43,439 nucleotides of DNA from Plesiocystis pacifica SIR-1 (GTDB lineage: Bacteria > Myxococcota_A > Polyangia > Nannocystales > Nannocystaceae). The translations under genes and the position numbers were made by a program. The notes below the pieces were generated by a model. That model was not told the DNA's origin. It did not search any database and was given only the letters and a program-made list of their open reading frames with translations. The stretch's first letter is position 1. Every line of letters begins with the position of its first letter. Of the stretch, positions 30,718-38,344 are shown piece after piece. The stretch spans positions 1 to 43,439 of the forward strand of contig NZ_ABCS01000082.1 of NCBI RefSeq assembly GCF_000170895.1. The letters run 5' to 3'.

Positions 30718-31580
30718 CCGCGTCCCAGCGCGAGCTGCTCGAGTCCATCGCCGCCCACGCGGTGATCCTCGCCGCCGTCGCCTTCTCCCTCTACCCCATC
30801 TTGTGGGTGGTGAGCCTGGCCTTCTCGGGCTCGACCAGCCTCGAGGCCCAGGTCATGCCCGTGCCCACGGACCCGACCCTCGACAACATCCGCGAGGTCG
30901 TGGGCTCGACGCGTACGGAGGTCGACGGCTCACAGATCTGGCTGTTCGGCCGGCAGCTGCTCAACTCCATCGTGGTCTCCATCGCCACCGCCGTCGTGGG
31001 CGTGGCCATCGCCATCCCCACGGCCTACGCCTTCGCGCGCTTCGAGTTCATCGGCAAGCGCGGCGGCATGCGCCTGCTGCTCGCGACGCAGATGTTCCCC
31101 GCCGTCGCCAGCGCCGTGCCCCTGTTCATGATCCTCGAGACCCTCGAGCTGCTGAACACGCGCACGGGCCTGGTGCTGTGCTACGCGAGCACCTCCATCC
31201 CCTTCGCCGTGTTCCAGCTGCGCTCGGCCTTCGAGGCCATCCCCACGGACCTCGAAGAGGCCGCCATGGTCGACGGCGCGACGCGCTTTCAGGCCTTCCT
31301 GCGCGTGGTCCTGCCCGTCGCCCGCCCGGCCATCGCGGTGACCTTCCTGTTCGCGTTCATGACCGCCTACAACGAGTTCATCCTCGCGGCCACGCTGCTC
31401 AACGACGAGCGCGCCTTCACCCTGCCCGTCGTGCTCCAGCGCTTCATCGGCGAGTACGACGCGCGCTGGGACCTGTTCGCGGCCGGGGCGATCGTGGTCT
31501 CGCTGCCGGTGATGCTGCTCTTTTATCAGGTCCAGCGCCACATGGTCGCGGGCCTGGGCGCCGGCGGGGTCAAGGGCTGA
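30714..31580 (+). CDS. malG: Maltodextrin ABC transporter permease MalG
   Basis: Second permease subunit, 288 residues, six predicted membrane helices. The GTG at 30714 overlaps the preceding TGA by 4 nt and has a strong ribosome site AAGGAGG (30700-30706) with 7-nt spacing. The frame is open far upstream (from 28602), but that is a shadow of malEF. The EAA loop is LEEAAMVDGATRFQAFLRVV, and the helix LNSIVVSIATAVVGVAIAIP is typical of CUT1 permeases. It is the last gene of the operon that starts at 23723, and it ends in a hairpin shared with the convergent gene. Confidence 0.94.
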   Translation: MTASQRELLESIAAHAVILAAVAFSLYPILWVVSLAFSGSTSLEAQVMPVPTDPTLDNIREVVGSTRTEVDGSQIWLFGRQLLNSIVVSIATAVVGVAIAIPTAYAFARFEFIGKRGGMRLLLATQMFPAVASAVPLFMILETLELLNTRTGLVLCYASTSIPFAVFQLRSAFEAIPTDLEEAAMVDGATRFQAFLRVVLPVARPAIAVTFLFAFMTAYNEFILAATLLNDERAFTLPVVLQRFIGEYDARWDLFAAGAIVVSLPVMLLFYQVQRHMVAGLGAGGVKG

Positions 31581-31618
31581 CTGATGGACGTGGGGCCTAC
31601 GGCCTTCGTCCATCAGTC
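31579..31618. terminator. Hairpin between convergent genes that includes both stop codons
   Basis: Perfect 12-bp arms (31579-31590 and 31607-31618) with a further GGCC/GGCC pairing inside the loop. The left arm contains the last bases of the malG stop and the right arm contains the stop codon of the 31613-32344 gene. No T-run follows on either strand, so it is a likely bidirectional terminator or an RNA-stability hairpin. Confidence 0.6.
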
Positions 31619-32344
31619 CATCGTGATCACGTAGGTGCTCGAGGCCGTGGTCGTGTCGATGGTCTGCGACCGTTGGATCACCATGCCGACGATGACGTCC
31701 CGGTCCCCATCGAGGACAAAATTCACCCTCGCGTCGACGTCCTCGGGAAGCGTCACGACCTTTGAGACGTTGGCGCGGCCATGCAGCGCCTGCACGGTGT
31801 AGGTCCCTGGCGGCAGCCCGTCGAAGCGATAGATGCCGCGGGCGTTCGTCATCCGCTCGCGCGCCTCGAAGTCCCCGGCCTGCTGCAGGACGATGATCGC
31901 GTTCTCCACGACCTCACCATCCGGATCGCGGACGAAGCCGCCGATCATCCCGCCCTCGGCGTCGGGGTCGAGGGTCTGCGACAGCTCGATCGCAGCGTCG
32001 CCGCCAGGATCGCGCACGCCCGGGGATGGGCTCGCGCAGCCCGTCGCCGACCCCGCCACGACCCCCGCCACGCCGAGGGTGAGCGCCAGCGCAGCTCCCC
32101 GATTGACCGTGCGAAGCACCTCGCCCACCACCCGCACACAGCGGCGCTCCGGGCTCGCGTCGGCCTCGTCGAGGAAAGCGCCGAGGCCCTCGTCGTCGAG
32201 CGAAGTCAGGTCGTTGACATGGCGCGCGCAGTGGCGACAGTGACGACCGGCGACCTCCGATCCTCGTGCATCGGGGTCGCCTCCAGGCGATGGCTCCATG
32301 GCCTCCCAGGACTCGGGGCACGACAAGATTGTCAGTCGACGCAC
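31613..32344 (-). CDS. Zinc-ribbon, single-helix, carboxypeptidase-regulatory-like domain protein
   Basis: A 243-residue protein of mixed type. The GTG at 32344 is chosen so that the conserved first Cys (CPESWEAMEP) is kept; a TTG at 32353 is possible. Together with HCRHCARHVNDLTSLDDEGL this forms the C...CxxC-like N-terminal module seen in many envelope proteins (similar to CxTCxKxVHDLS), probably zinc-binding. One transmembrane helix follows at about 82-103 (AALALTLGVAGVVAGSATGC). The periplasmic part is a carboxypeptidase-regulatory/transthyretin-like domain at about 125-205 (GGMIGGFVRDPDGEVVENAI, RGIYRFDGLPPGTYTVQAL). The tail is Thr/Ser-rich. Function unknown; the layout suggests a sensor or envelope scaffold. 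Confidence 0.82.
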   Translation of the reverse strand: MRRLTILSCPESWEAMEPSPGGDPDARGSEVAGRHCRHCARHVNDLTSLDDEGLGAFLDEADASPERRCVRVVGEVLRTVNRGAALALTLGVAGVVAGSATGCASPSPGVRDPGGDAAIELSQTLDPDAEGGMIGGFVRDPDGEVVENAIIVLQQAGDFEARERMTNARGIYRFDGLPPGTYTVQALHGRANVSKVVTLPEDVDARVNFVLDGDRDVIVGMVIQRSQTIDTTTASSTYVITMD

Positions 32345-32660
32345 GACCGACAACGAGCCCTAGAGGTGGGGCTTTCAGGCGCCCGCCCCGATGCCATCCC
32401 CACCATTTCGAACCAATCCCAACCCCAGTCGAGGCCCCCATGACAGGCGGCGTCAAGGCCTCGCTTTTGTCCACGAGAGCGCCGATGGACGTCGATCGAC
32501 CGCCAACGCAGACCGCAATGGGCGAACTGGCACAGGTCCCAACTTGGGTCATACTTCGGCGTTGAGAAGAGCATCTTTGGGGCGTTAGGCCACGCTCATC
32601 TCCCTGCTCCACGCGCACCGAATTCCTCCTCCGACGCGCTCTGTTCGCCCCTTGAACCCC
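32345..32660. other. Intergenic region upstream of the tRNA-like element
   Basis: No convincing gene lies in this 316-bp gap. Short frames such as 32391-32588 lack a ribosome site and have no recognisable content. It is visibly less GC-rich than its neighbours. It should hold the promoter of the 32344 gene and that of the tRNA-like element/799-aa gene. The best candidate for the latter is listed separately. No clear hairpins or riboswitch-like structure were seen. Confidence 0.6.
32527..32555 (+). promoter_or_regulatory. Candidate sigma-70-type promoter for the tRNA-like element
   Basis: CTGGCA (32527-32532), a 17-nt spacer and CATACT (32550-32555). The same -10 hexamer occurs before korA. 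Transcription would start near 32562, giving about 100 nt before the tRNA-like fold at 32661. By-eye match only. Confidence 0.35.
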
Positions 32661-32731
32661 CCTGAAGTAGTTCAGCGGTAGAACGCCCGGCTCGGCCCGG
32701 GTCGGCGCAGGTTCGAATCCTGCCTTCAGGT
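32661..32731 (+). ncRNA. tRNA-like element with a 6-nt anticodon-type loop, directly upstream of a large gene
   Basis: The sequence folds as a cloverleaf. Acceptor stem 32661-32667 pairs perfectly with 32724-32730 (7 bp). T8 and A9 are present. The D stem GTTC/GAAC closes a 7-nt loop holding GG. The T stem GCAGG/CCTGC closes a canonical TTCGAAT loop. The anticodon arm is unusual: the only perfect 5-bp pairing (CCCGG 32686-32690 with CCGGG 32697-32701) leaves a 6-nt loop CTCGGC instead of seven; with a 7-nt loop the stem is badly mismatched. If the T is taken as U33, the triplet is CGG (Pro). The base after the acceptor is T and no CCA is encoded. The ATG of the next gene begins at 32742, only 10-11 nt after the element. 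The elbow-forming parts are intact while the decoding part is abnormal, so a cis-regulatory or protein-binding tRNA mimic is more likely than a decoding tRNA. Confidence 0.8.
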
Positions 32732-32741
32732 TCGTGTCGTC

Positions 32742-35141
32742 ATGACGCACTGGATCGTCCCAAAGGCCACCACGGGCTACGCCCACGCTCGACTCGAGCG
32801 TGCGGTCGAGGCGTTGGCCGCCCTGCCCATGCAGGGCGGTCCGACGGCCCGCGCTCGCGCCATGGCGCAGATCCACCGCTGGCGCGCCGTCATCGAGGGC
32901 ATGCGCGGCGGGGCCCTCCACGCCAGCTCGCGCACACCCCTGGGCCACACACCCACATGGGCCACCCTCGAGGTCGCCCCCGGTGGGTTCTCCACGGGCC
33001 GCTACCTCGCCGAGGGCGAGCTCCAAGAGCACGAGCTGGCCCTGCTCTCGCAGCTGCCCCGCGCCGTCCCGGGACGCAGCGCGCGAGAGCGCCTCAACCA
33101 CTACTTCCTCAGCGACGCCGGCATGCAGGCCCTCAGCGCGGCCGTGGACGCGGGCCAGCTGCACATCGAGCTCCCCGAGGAGGGTGCCCTGCCCGTCGTC
33201 GCGGCCCTGCTCGCGCGCGGCTACGCGGCCGAGGCCCTCGAGCTCATCGAGGTCCTGCGCCCGCTGATGCACCGCCTGCGCCTGTACCCCAAGCTGCGCG
33301 CGCGGCCGCGGCAGACCGGCGCGACCGTCCACCGCCTCGACGTGGGCGAGGTCGTCGACAAGCTGTGCGCCGTCGAGCTGCCCCCGCGCATCGCAACCAT
33401 GAACGAGGCCCTGCGCGTGTGGAACCCGCTGTTCGACGAGCTCGTCGCGCTGTGGTTGGCGACCGTCGATCCGGCCGAGGTCGAGGTCGAGGACTGGCCG
33501 CACCTGCGCCGCGACCAAGCCGGCGCGCTCACGCGTCACGCCGACAACGGCCAGCCCGTGCTCGCGGGCGCGTGGCCGGGGAAGATCATGCCTGCGGGTT
33601 GGAGCGAGCGCCGTCAGGCCTGGCTCGAGGCCTACGCCCGAGCCGCGGCGAAGCATTCCCGCAGCGCCAAGCACCGCCACCCCAAGAGCAACTTCGCTCG
33701 CCTGCGCCGCGCCCTCGAGGCCGAGCCCGGCACCCTCACCCGGCGCGAGCTGGGCTGGGTTCGCCGCGCCCTGGCCAGCACGCTGACCAAACACGGCGCC
33801 CCCGGCCTGCCCTTGCGCACCCAGCTGCGCGAGCTCCAGGCCGAGATCGCCGACCTGCCCACGCACCCCGAGATGGCCGCGGTGCTCATCGCTCGCCTGG
33901 CTCGCTACCCCGTCGACGGCGGGCTGCCGAGCCTCGAGAGCATCAACGCGCCCCTGGGCGACGACGAGCACGCCGAGCTCTACGGCGGCGTCGAGATGCC
34001 CGCCGTGCTGCTCGACAAGATCGAGGGCGCCCTCGAGGCCCCCATCGCCGAGCTCGTCGAGCGCGGCGTGATCGCGTCGAGCGAGGTGCTCGCGGGTGTG
34101 CTCCCGCAGATCACCGCGCAGGTGTCCGCCGCGGGCATCGACGATCCGGCCGTCCGCGAGCTCTTCGCCCAGATCTACGCGGCCTTCCGCCGTCGTCGCT
34201 CGCTCTTGCTGGCCAACTACGCCCGCCCCGTGCAGCTCGAAGAGCTGCCGTGGATCGCCGCGCTCGCGCCCCTGCGTCGGCCCGACGCGGGCGTCGACGT
34301 GCACGTCGTCGACCCCCGCACCTTCACCCGCCAGACCCTCGAGCAGGTCACCACCCTCGCGCTCTCGGCCTTCCCCCAGTCCATCTTGCCCAACGTCCTG
34401 GTCCGCGAGATGGAGGCCCTGGTCCACGCCAGCGGCCTCGACCTGCCCTTGGTTCGCGAGCTCGCGGCCGACGTGTTCACGGGCGACTTCCCCCAAACCT
34501 TCGGCCACTCCGAGGTGCTCACCCGGCGCCTGCTCGTGGGCACGCTCTACGCCCGCTACTACGGGCTGTGGACGGGCTCTCTGGGCGAGCTGCCCTTTGG
34601 TCAGCGCTGCACCATGCGAGCCTACGAGGCTCGAACTCACGAGAACACCCGCGAAGCCGGCCGCAACAGCTGGATCGCGCAAAACGGTGCGATCCTCGAG
34701 CAAGCGCAGATCATGACCACGCACAACCTCGCGCCGCTGACCCTGCGCCTGGGCCTCTACGAGAACCTCAAGACCCACGCGCCCGAGCTGGTCCGCCAGG
34801 TGTTCACGTGGATCCTCCAGCGCTGGCGCCAGGCCTCGGTCCACGAGCACGCGCGCGCGCTGATGATCAAGCACACGGCCTACGCCTGGCGCCAGGCCAT
34901 CTTCTTGCTCTCGCTGTGCGAGGGGGCCGAGCAGCGCCACGCCGCCGAGACCTTCGAGGCCATGGTCGCCGCGCAGCCCTTCGCCCTGGCCCGACGCATC
35001 GCGCCGGTGTCGGCGGGCCTGCGCCTGGCCTTCGAGGGCGGGGGCTTCGACGCCCGCGGCCGCGGCCGCACCCGCACCGGGGCGCCGGCTCGACGCTTGC
35101 TCGGGTGGAGCATCGGCCCGCACTGGCTCCTGGGCAGCTAG
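32742..35141 (+). CDS. Large unrecognised protein preceded by a tRNA-like element
   Basis: I do not recognise this family. The 799-residue product has no signal peptide and no membrane helix, so it is cytoplasmic, and it is mostly helical. Visible features: an N-terminal MTHWIVPKATTGYAHARLER; repeated helix pairs with Leu/Ala spacing through about residue 600; and a dense polar block at about 615-665. The block includes RAYEARTHENTREAGRNSW and then IAQNGAILEQAQIMTTHNL (Trp644, Glu653, His661, Asn662), which looks like a conserved active or binding site. The C-terminal tail is Arg/Gly-rich (DARGRGRTRTGAPARR) and could bind nucleic acid. The ATG has no Shine-Dalgarno sequence; the 3' strand of the tRNA-like acceptor stem occupies the place where one would lie. 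It ends 2 nt from the convergent DUF5995 gene. Confidence 0.85.
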   Translation: MTHWIVPKATTGYAHARLERAVEALAALPMQGGPTARARAMAQIHRWRAVIEGMRGGALHASSRTPLGHTPTWATLEVAPGGFSTGRYLAEGELQEHELALLSQLPRAVPGRSARERLNHYFLSDAGMQALSAAVDAGQLHIELPEEGALPVVAALLARGYAAEALELIEVLRPLMHRLRLYPKLRARPRQTGATVHRLDVGEVVDKLCAVELPPRIATMNEALRVWNPLFDELVALWLATVDPAEVEVEDWPHLRRDQAGALTRHADNGQPVLAGAWPGKIMPAGWSERRQAWLEAYARAAAKHSRSAKHRHPKSNFARLRRALEAEPGTLTRRELGWVRRALASTLTKHGAPGLPLRTQLRELQAEIADLPTHPEMAAVLIARLARYPVDGGLPSLESINAPLGDDEHAELYGGVEMPAVLLDKIEGALEAPIAELVERGVIASSEVLAGVLPQITAQVSAAGIDDPAVRELFAQIYAAFRRRRSLLLANYARPVQLEELPWIAALAPLRRPDAGVDVHVVDPRTFTRQTLEQVTTLALSAFPQSILPNVLVREMEALVHASGLDLPLVRELAADVFTGDFPQTFGHSEVLTRRLLVGTLYARYYGLWTGSLGELPFGQRCTMRAYEARTHENTREAGRNSWIAQNGAILEQAQIMTTHNLAPLTLRLGLYENLKTHAPELVRQVFTWILQRWRQASVHEHARALMIKHTAYAWRQAIFLLSLCEGAEQRHAAETFEAMVAAQPFALARRIAPVSAGLRLAFEGGGFDARGRGRTRTGAPARRLLGWSIGPHWLLGS

Positions 35142-35143
35142 CC

Positions 35144-35887
35144 CTACATCAGGATCTCGATGTTCTCGCTGACGTCCCGGGTCTCGCCCAGGCGGATCAG
35201 CAAGAGCGCGAGGCGGCCGATGGGCGGGCGCCACAGCCCGTGACCGAAGGCCACCGCCCACGCGTCGCGGGCCGCGATGGTCTCGGCCTGCGCGCGCGCG
35301 TCTTGGTGGGCCAGCTCCGAGGCCAGCGCCCACGCGGCCTCCCGCGCCTTGACCATCGAAAAGTTCACCGCGACGTCCTCGAGGCTCCCCGACAGGCGAT
35401 CGAGGGGCCCCAGGGGCTTCCAGATCTGCGCCAGCTCGGCCTTGACCTCGTCGACCAGGGACGCGAGCACGTCGTTGATGCGGTTGAAGTCCAGCTCGAG
35501 ATCGGCCAGCGCCGCGCCCGGGGCGACCGTCGCCGCGGCGACGCCCAGGTCGAGGTTGATGTGCGCGTTCATGGCGATCAGCAGGTGCTGGATCACCGTC
35601 GGCATCCACGCCCCCGAGGCCCTAAAGGCCAGGTCCCACGCGCCGACCGGCCTTCGCCCGCTGCGGTAGGTCGCGAGCGCGTCGAGGTAGCGGTTGGCGA
35701 AGGCCACGTCGAGGGCCTCCATGCGCGGGCCGTCGTCGAACTCGCCGGCCTCGATGCCGGCTTTCACCTGCACGGTGACCTTGCGGTAGAGCGCGGCGAA
35801 GTAGCCGACGCGGCTGTCCTCGCGCCGGGCCCACTCGAGCACGCGGTCGAGCTCGGCGATGACCTCGTCGATGGTCTCGGCCGCCAT
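35144..35887 (-). CDS. DUF5995 family protein
   Basis: A 247-residue cytoplasmic helical protein of the DUF5995 family. Family blocks seen: TIDEVIAELDRVLEWARRED, GYFAALYRKVTVQVKAGIEA, RMEALDVAFANRYLDALATY and LLIAMNAHINLDLGVAAATV. The last, with its Asn-His-Asn pattern, recalls a buried metal or cofactor site, but no function is known. The ATG at 35887 follows a 25-nt perfect dyad (35899-35923). It lies 92 bp downstream of the isopropylmalate-synthase-like gene, so it may be the last gene of that transcript or have its own dyad-controlled expression. The frame open from 36649 is a shadow. Confidence 0.88.
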   Translation of the reverse strand: MAAETIDEVIAELDRVLEWARREDSRVGYFAALYRKVTVQVKAGIEAGEFDDGPRMEALDVAFANRYLDALATYRSGRRPVGAWDLAFRASGAWMPTVIQHLLIAMNAHINLDLGVAAATVAPGAALADLELDFNRINDVLASLVDEVKAELAQIWKPLGPLDRLSGSLEDVAVNFSMVKAREAAWALASELAHQDARAQAETIAARDAWAVAFGHGLWRPPIGRLALLLIRLGETRDVSENIEILM

Positions 35888-35898
35888 GCTCCGCTCAG

Positions 35899-35923
35899 GG
35901 GACTGTGAAGTTTTCACAGTCCC
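35899..35923 (-). promoter_or_regulatory. Perfect 11-bp dyad just upstream of the DUF5995 gene
   Basis: GGGACTGTGAA (35899-35909), 3-nt spacer, TTCACAGTCCC (35913-35923). It lies 11 nt before the ATG at 35887. There is no T-run, so it could be an operator, a translational hairpin or the end structure of the upstream gene. Confidence 0.55.
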
Positions 35924-35979
35924 TGTCCGCTTTGACCGTCGTGGACGACGCCACGCCCTCCCTGCCCCACGTCCACGAC

Positions 35980-37233
35980 TCAGTCGGCCTCGCCGCGGAC
36001 CACCCGGAAGATCTCCTCGTCGCGGAGGGTCTGGTTGTGGCTCTTGGCGTAGCTGAAGATGCGGTCGACGAGCTCGTCGGTGGGCTCGATGCCCCGCTCG
36101 CGCAGCCAGTAGATCACGTTGGAGCGCCCGCTGTAGTGGCCGATCTCGATCTCCTGGCGCCGGCCGAACACGCGGGCCGGGACGGCGGAGTAGACCCGGT
36201 CGGCGAGCTCCTTCTCGCCCCGGGACTCGGCCTTGATGATCGCCGCCGCGTGCACGCCGGTGGCCGTGCGGAAGGCGTCGCGGCCGACCAGGGGGTAGCT
36301 CGGGTGGATCGGCACCCCGGTGTACTCGCTGACCTTCTGGACGTAGTCGACGAGGCAAGACAGGTCGTGCTCTTCGGGGTCGAGGCGGCCGAGCAGATGC
36401 TGGTTGAGCAGCAGGTGATCCATCGAGGTGTTGCCGACGCGCTCGCCGATGCCCAGGGCGCAGCCGTGGGCCCGGTCGACGCCCCACTCGAGGGCCAGGG
36501 TCGCCAGGGTCAGGGCGTGGCCGCGGTCGTTGTGCCCGTGCCAGTCGAGCTTGACCTCGTCCTCCGCGCCCATGCCGCGCAGCAGGCCCTTGGTGAAGTT
36601 CAGCAGGTTGCGCAGGCCGTGGGGCACGGCGTGGCCGCAGGTGTCGCACAGCACCAGCCGGGTCGCGCCGGCGTCGATCGCCGTGCGGAACAGGGTGTCG
36701 AGGGTCTTGGGGTGCGAGCGGGTCGTGTCCTCGGTGACGAAGGAGGCCGGCAGCCCGTTGCTGACGATGAGCTCGATGGCCGCCTTGGTGTGGCCGACCA
36801 GGCGCGCGACGTCCCAGTTCTCGGCGTAGGCGCGGATCGGGCTCGAGCCGATGAAGGCCGTGACCTCGATGGCCATGCCGACGCGCTGGGAGATCTCGAT
36901 GATCGGGCGGATGTCGGCCTCGACGGTCCGCGCGGCGCAGTTGGGCTGGATGCGCAGCTTCTCGTCGACGATCATCCGCAGCAGGGCCTCGACGTCCTCC
37001 TGGGCCCGGCGCCCCGCCCCCGGCAGGCCGAGGTTGACCACGTGGATGCCCAGCCGGTCCATGTAGCGGACCAGCTCCATCTTCTGCTCGATGCTCGGGT
37101 CGCGGACCGAGGGCGACTGCAGGCCGTCGCGGATGGTCTCGTCGACGAAGCGGGGGGCCTTGGTCGAGGTCCGGCGCTTGTCGAGTTCGTTCCAGTCGTA
37201 GACGAGGGCGGCGACGTCGTTGGAGTCGAGCAT
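35980..37233 (-). CDS. 2-isopropylmalate synthase-like acyl-CoA condensing enzyme (DRE-TIM fold)
   Basis: Member of the HMGL-like/LeuA family that condenses acetyl-CoA with a 2-oxoacid. The 417 residues start at ATG 37233 with GAGAGGA 8 nt upstream; the TTG at 37239 is rejected. Motifs: RFVDETIRDGLQS instead of the usual DTTLRDGEQ, CDTCGHAVPHG, the metal-ligand His pair in LDWHGHNDRGHA, and LGIGERVGNTSMD. The C-terminal leucine-binding domain of true LeuA is absent, so length and layout fit homocitrate or citramalate synthases or an uncharacterised paralogue. No other leucine, lysine or nif genes are nearby. It lies 25 nt downstream of the TPR gene and probably belongs to its operon. Substrate not assigned. 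Confidence 0.88.
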   Translation of the reverse strand: MLDSNDVAALVYDWNELDKRRTSTKAPRFVDETIRDGLQSPSVRDPSIEQKMELVRYMDRLGIHVVNLGLPGAGRRAQEDVEALLRMIVDEKLRIQPNCAARTVEADIRPIIEISQRVGMAIEVTAFIGSSPIRAYAENWDVARLVGHTKAAIELIVSNGLPASFVTEDTTRSHPKTLDTLFRTAIDAGATRLVLCDTCGHAVPHGLRNLLNFTKGLLRGMGAEDEVKLDWHGHNDRGHALTLATLALEWGVDRAHGCALGIGERVGNTSMDHLLLNQHLLGRLDPEEHDLSCLVDYVQKVSEYTGVPIHPSYPLVGRDAFRTATGVHAAAIIKAESRGEKELADRVYSAVPARVFGRRQEIEIGHYSGRSNVIYWLRERGIEPTDELVDRIFSYAKSHNQTLRDEEIFRVVRGEAD

Positions 37234-37258
37234 GGGCAAAATCCTCTCGCGGGTGGGC

Positions 37259-38290
37259 TCAGACGCCGGGGACCAGGCCCTCGATGTCGAAGAAGCGGTC
37301 GAGCTCGTTGACCAGGGACTCGACGATGGCGTCGGCGATCTCCTCGTCGCTGTCGATCTCGGCCACGATCATGTCGCGGAACAGCACGATGCCCTGGAGC
37401 TCGGCCGCGGCGTCGTCGGTGCTCGGGCGGCCCTCGAAGATCACCGCCGAGCGCGGGTCGTAGCCCCCGCGGATCATCGCCTCGCTGACCCAACGCTCGA
37501 CGCGGATCGGCGCGGTCGCGACCAGCTTGAGCACGGGGTCGGGCAGGCTCTCGAGCACGTCCTCGAGCTGGCGCTGGAGGTCGTCGCGCTCGTCGGCCTC
37601 GAGCTCGGCGTCGGCGTCGACCTCGAGCTGAGCCAGGTCGCGGCGGCGCAGCGCGAGCCAGGACTCGACGGCCGCGTCGACCTTGCCCGTCGCGCGCTGG
37701 GCCAGGCCGAGCTGGTAGAGCAGCTCGGCGCCCGCCTCGGGGTCGGTCTCGCGCTCGACGGCCCCGGCGAGCAGGCCCTCGCCCTCCTCGGCGCGGCCGA
37801 GGCCGGCGAGGGCCGCCGCGCGCACGCTGACCCAGGCCGGGTCGGTGTGCAGCGAGGGATCGATCTGGTCGAGGAGCTCGAGGGCCTCCTCGGGGTCGGC
37901 GTCGAGGTGCGCCAAGCGGGTCTGGGCGAGGAGCAGCAGGACCTCGGCGCGGTCTTCCTTGTTGAGCTCGAGGTCCTCGCGCTCGAGGGCCGTGCGCAGC
38001 ACGTCCTCGGCGTCGTCGAAGTTCATCATGTCGGCGTAGAGCTCACCGGCGTCGACGTAGAGCCGGGGCTCGACGGGCTTGGCCGCGAGCGCGCGCTCGA
38101 AGCTCGAGACCGCCTCGTCGATGTCGCCGCCGGCCCACGCGAGCAGGGCCCCGAGGTGCAGCAGCCGCGGGTCTTCCATGTTGGCTCCGCCCGTCGCGGC
38201 CGCTTCGAGGAGGCGCTGGGCGCCCTCGAAGTCACCCTGCTCGAGAGCGGCGCGAGCCTGGTCCACGGTAGCGTCGAGATCGGCACTCAT
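37259..38290 (-). CDS. TPR protein with a C-terminal zincin-like domain that lacks its metal motif
   Basis: A 343-residue cytoplasmic, very acidic protein. Residues about 1-215 are TPR repeats (ALEQGDFEGAQRLLEAAATG, GGDIDEAVSSFERALAAKPV, LAQTRLAHLDADPEEALELL). The last 65 residues resemble the minimal zincin family PF06262: a GIVLFRDMIVAEI strand followed by a helix. At the place of the usual HExGHHFG motif the sequence reads VNELDRFFDIEG, so the zinc-binding His residues are missing and the domain should be inactive as a protease. It starts with ATG 38290, 7 nt after a TACGGT box, and no Shine-Dalgarno sequence. Likely first gene of an operon with the isopropylmalate-synthase-like and perhaps the DUF5995 gene. 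The zincin link is by eye. Confidence 0.82.
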   Translation of the reverse strand: MSADLDATVDQARAALEQGDFEGAQRLLEAAATGGANMEDPRLLHLGALLAWAGGDIDEAVSSFERALAAKPVEPRLYVDAGELYADMMNFDDAEDVLRTALEREDLELNKEDRAEVLLLLAQTRLAHLDADPEEALELLDQIDPSLHTDPAWVSVRAAALAGLGRAEEGEGLLAGAVERETDPEAGAELLYQLGLAQRATGKVDAAVESWLALRRRDLAQLEVDADAELEADERDDLQRQLEDVLESLPDPVLKLVATAPIRVERWVSEAMIRGGYDPRSAVIFEGRPSTDDAAAELQGIVLFRDMIVAEIDSDEEIADAIVESLVNELDRFFDIEGLVPGV

Positions 38291-38297
38291 GGAGCGC

Positions 38298-38303
38298 ACC
38301 GTA
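38298..38303 (-). promoter_or_regulatory. -10-like box TACGGT, probable leaderless promoter
   Basis: GCTACGGT on the minus strand ends 7 nt before the ATG at 38290. It lies in the same 54-bp divergent gap as 38333-38338. Confidence 0.45.
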
Positions 38304-38332
38304 GCGCTCGCGCCCGGCCCCGTCACGCGTGC

Positions 38333-38338
38333 TATGCC
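38333..38338 (+). promoter_or_regulatory. -10-like box TATGCC, probable leaderless promoter
   Basis: GCTATGCC ends 6 nt before the GTG at 38345, with no Shine-Dalgarno sequence. Confidence 0.4.
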
Positions 38339-38344
38339 CGCATC

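Noticed and set aside
32528..32545. Sigma-54 promoter in the leader (TGGCAC)
   Set aside because: The GC element at the required distance (TTGC-like) is missing.
32661..32731. Ordinary tRNA-Pro(CGG)
   Set aside because: The anticodon stem pairs well only with a 6-nt loop, the discriminator is T, and the element abuts a start codon by 10-11 nt. A normal decoding tRNA is therefore unlikely, though a scanner may still report one.
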